Source: JALSJK01 sp964530345 (GTDB lineage: Bacteria > Pseudomonadota > Gammaproteobacteria > Methylococcales > Methylomonadaceae). Taken from it: 7,937 nucleotides of DNA. Of the stretch, positions 6,778 through 7,937 are shown one piece after another. Positions within the stretch are counted from its first letter, which is position 1. Each line of letters begins with the position of its first letter. A program made the position numbers and the translations under genes. Location of the stretch: assembly GCA_964530345.1 (NCBI GenBank), contig CAZGYJ010000135.1:1-7937 (forward strand), given 5' to 3'. The notes below the pieces were generated by a model. It was not told the DNA's origin. It ran no database searches and worked only from the letters and a program-made list of their open reading frames with translations.

Positions 6778-6954
6778 TTATTTATCGGAATTATCGGTTT
6801 CATTGGGTAATAGGTGTTCTTCATTGAGCATTTGATAAATGCCAAGACAGCCTTCGCAGCAAAAGTTTTTTTCTCCCTCCTTTGTTAGCAGGGTAAAGCC
6901 GCTAATTTCAACTGGAAGGCCGCATAAATCGCAAGATTTTTTTTCTTCAGACAT
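6778..6954 (-). CDS. Stand-alone Cys-rich metal-binding protein, like the N-terminal domain of CcoI/FixI ATPases
   Basis: A 58-residue ORF reading MSEEKKSCDLCGLPVEI, then a short linker, then KNFCCEGCLGIYQML, and an acidic tail ending NSDK. The CxxC at 8-11 followed by LCGLPV and the CCxGC at 32-36 match the pattern of the 'putative metal-binding domain of cation transport ATPase' (Pfam ATPase-cat_bd). That domain normally forms the N-terminus of CcoI/FixI-type copper ATPases. Here it is free, and the ATPase of the same operon lacks it. Cys8, Cys11, Cys32, Cys33 and Cys36 are candidate ligands. It is the first gene of the metal operon, and its stop is 20 bases before the next start. No clear Shine-Dalgarno is seen. 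A role as a soluble metal donor is inference. Confidence 0.8.
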   Translation of the reverse strand: MSEEKKSCDLCGLPVEISGFTLLTKEGEKNFCCEGCLGIYQMLNEEHLLPNETDNSDK

Positions 6955-7131
6955 GTTTTGAGGGTGTTATTGGGTTTGCTGTTTATGGTAACAAAGCTGA
7001 TTATGGATTAAGAAGCATTTTTTGTTACGGTTGTACAGTCTTTTAGATGAATTTATTGTAATTGTTGGTGGATAAAAAGTCATTAAAAAAGTGACTTCTT
7101 CAAATAGTTATGAGCAAACTTGCCACAGTTT
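6955..7131. other. Upstream region of the metal operon
   Basis: About 180 bp between the operon's first ATG and the terminator of the preceding gene must hold the operon promoter and any metal-responsive operator. I see no convincing CueR-like dyad. The only notable dyad is a weak 6-bp hairpin, aagtca (7077-7082) with tgactt (7092-7097), around an A-rich loop. Several AT-rich hexamers on the minus strand could serve as a -10, but none pairs well with a -35, so no promoter is assigned. No small ORF is seen. Confidence 0.4.
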
Positions 7132-7181
7132 AAAAAAAACTCTAGCAAGGCAAAAGGAAGGAAGGAGCCTTGCTAAAGTTT
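7132..7181 (-). terminator. Intrinsic terminator after the 81-residue gene
   Basis: On the minus strand, the stem pairs 7167-7181 with 7137-7151. It has a perfect 9-bp core (tagcaaggc at 7143-7151, gccttgcta at 7167-7175), one mismatch, then five more pairs. The loop is 15 bases. A run of eight T residues (complement of 7132-7139) overlaps the end of the stem and follows it. It lies 22 bases past the stop codon at 7204, exactly where a terminator for that gene is expected, and separates it from the six-gene operon. Confidence 0.88.
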
Positions 7182-7203
7182 GAGGAAGAGACAAATTTAT
7201 AAC

Positions 7204-7449
7204 TTAATGACAACTAATGCTGGTTGTACAGGCGTCTGAGGCATCCGTTTTACCGCTGCTGGCTTTTGCTGATGCTCTCATCAAGGCTATTCTCAGGGCG
7301 CCGGTAAGGCTTGGGCCAAGACCGATCCGTGTTGCAATTGCGGGTACTACAATAAATGATGCCAGCGCAAGACCAGTTCCTAGCAGGACTGATCCGGAGG
7401 ATATGGATTGAGTTTGCACTGATTCTAATGCTGCTTGTTGTTCGCTCAT
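7204..7449 (-). CDS. Small membrane-segment protein with Cys/His C-terminus
   Basis: An 81-residue protein not recognised as a named family. Residues ~19-38 form a hydrophobic span (SGSVLLGTGLALASFIVVPA). A second amphipathic stretch, IGLGPSLTGALRIALMRASA, covers 42-61. The short tail ends DACTTSISCH, with Cys74, Cys80 and His81 as possible metal ligands. The Gly/Ala-rich span resembles the small DUF5132-like proteins I recall near HMA2/P1B-ATPase genes, but this is weak. The start is well supported by AGAGGTG a few bases before the ATG, and a strong terminator follows, so the gene is a monocistronic unit immediately upstream of the metal operon. A part in the same process is inferred from position only. 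Confidence 0.7.
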   Translation of the reverse strand: MSEQQAALESVQTQSISSGSVLLGTGLALASFIVVPAIATRIGLGPSLTGALRIALMRASAKASSGKTDASDACTTSISCH

Positions 7450-7717
7450 TTTTCACCTCTTTATTTATAAAGATGGATAATTTTCTCGCAGTACATCCTT
7501 TTCTGATCTTTTAAGTCAGGCTCCTTGACTAATCTTTAAGTTGTTAAAAGTTTATTGGAGGACAGTTTCTAACAAGCATTTATTGGGCCAAAATACAACC
7601 GCATGAAACAAAAAGAAAATAAATTTTATTACTAAAATACATATAAAAAATAAGGGATATGAAATAGTTTTTATGAGCTATTTAACATAGTTTAATTATG
7701 GGAATTCCTATTCGGAA
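7450..7717. other. Gene-free AT-rich region upstream of the 81-residue gene
   Basis: No ORF longer than about a dozen codons is convincing on either strand. The part nearest the gene should contain its promoter. It shows a 5-bp dyad, agtca (7514-7518) with tgact (7526-7530), flanked by two near-identical copies of atctttTAAGT / atctttAAGT (7506-7516 and 7532-7541), spaced 26 bp apart. This could be an operator, but no known regulator site is recognised. Positions 7611-7700 are extremely AT-rich. A 14-bp near-palindrome centred on ggaattcc lies at 7698-7711, just before the nested inverted-repeat element. Confidence 0.4.
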
Positions 7718-7883
7718 CGTAACTATTCAGCATGTTTAATTTAGCTAAAATCACTCAATACCAGTGACTTATGAAAGAAGTGTATGTGTCATGGATGACA
7801 CACCAAGCCTACAGGGACGTATTTAAGGCGTCTTCAGGAATAAGTTACTGGTATTGAATCTATAAATATGCTGAATAGTTACG
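7718..7883. mobile_element. 166-bp nested inverted-repeat (MITE-like) element
   Basis: The ends are a perfect 16-bp inverted repeat: cgtaactattcagcat at 7718-7733 and its complement at 7868-7883. Inside lies a second, 18-bp inverted repeat (7755-7772 with 7840-7857) whose one mismatch is a G-T pair. Inside that are two hairpins. One is tgtgtcat / atgacaca (7785-7792 and 7795-7802, 2-base loop). The other is weaker, at about 7808-7838 with gacg / cgtc at its core. The element contains no ORF. Size, terminal repeats and folding fit a non-autonomous transposable element or a palindromic interspersed repeat. No clear target-site duplication is visible beyond possible short A-rich flanks. From memory, the inner sequence is common in methanotroph intergenic regions, but this is unverified. 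Confidence 0.6.
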
Positions 7884-7937
7884 AAAGTGATTGGGTTTAA
7901 AGTATTTCAATACTAAATCCGCCGACTTTGGCTTCAG

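Noticed and set aside
7250..7456. 68-codon alternate minus-strand frame overlapping the 81-residue gene
   Set aside because: The 81-residue frame has the correctly spaced Shine-Dalgarno and a coherent hydrophobic segment; the alternate frame has neither.
7718..7883. CRISPR array or integron attC site
   Set aside because: The repeats are inverted and nested rather than direct and regularly spaced, and no attC core (RYYYAAC/GTTRRRY) pair is evident at the stem ends.
7897..7935. Possible C-terminal end of a minus-strand gene (reads EAKVGGFSIEIL then stop)
   Set aside because: Only twelve codons are inside the window, with no family match. Another minus frame here is also open, and the sequence may belong to the repeat region, so it is not listed as a gene.

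Overview
The window suggests a moderately AT-rich gammaproteobacterium. The main evidence is the gammaproteobacterial dusB-fis pair, with a 96-residue Fis that aligns end to end with the enterobacterial protein. Several structured, hairpin-rich intergenic repeats resemble, from memory only, elements common in gammaproteobacterial methanotrophs (Methylococcales). That placement is an inference and was not tested by search.

Every convincing gene lies on the minus strand, so transcription runs from high to low coordinates. At the right edge, 7450-7937 has no supported gene; it holds an AT-rich tract and a 166-bp nested inverted-repeat element (7718-7883). Next is an 81-residue membrane-segment protein (7204-7449) with a good ribosome binding site and an obvious intrinsic terminator (7132-7181). 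After about 180 bp comes a tight run of six genes. They are a 58-residue Cys-rich metal-binding protein (6778-6954), a His-rich single-span protein (6443-6757), an HMA2-like protein with C-terminal hydrophobic segments (5718-6344), a Cu+-type P1B ATPase (3225-5705), a TauE/SafE (DsbD_2-like) membrane protein (2516-3235, overlapping the ATPase by 11 bp) and an EcsC-family protein (1714-2505). A second operon, dusB-fis (606-1589 and 313-603), follows with its own likely promoter. The left 312 bp has no convincing gene but contains two strong inverted-repeat structures.

The six-gene run reads as a metal, most likely copper, handling system. The ATPase has the CPC, YN(x4)P and MxxSS signatures of Cu+ transporters and a canonical GMTCASC HMA domain, preceded by a degenerate HMA2-type domain without CxxC. 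The gene before it carries another CxxC-less HMA2-like domain. Two further small genes supply His-rich and Cys-rich metal-binding segments. The Cys-rich one looks like the domain normally fused to the N-terminus of CcoI/FixI-type ATPases, here encoded alone. Small membrane protein, HMA-like protein and P1B ATPase together recall ferrosome (fez) clusters, but the transport signature is for copper. A copper-trafficking or storage module is therefore a reasonable hypothesis and is the main item to test.
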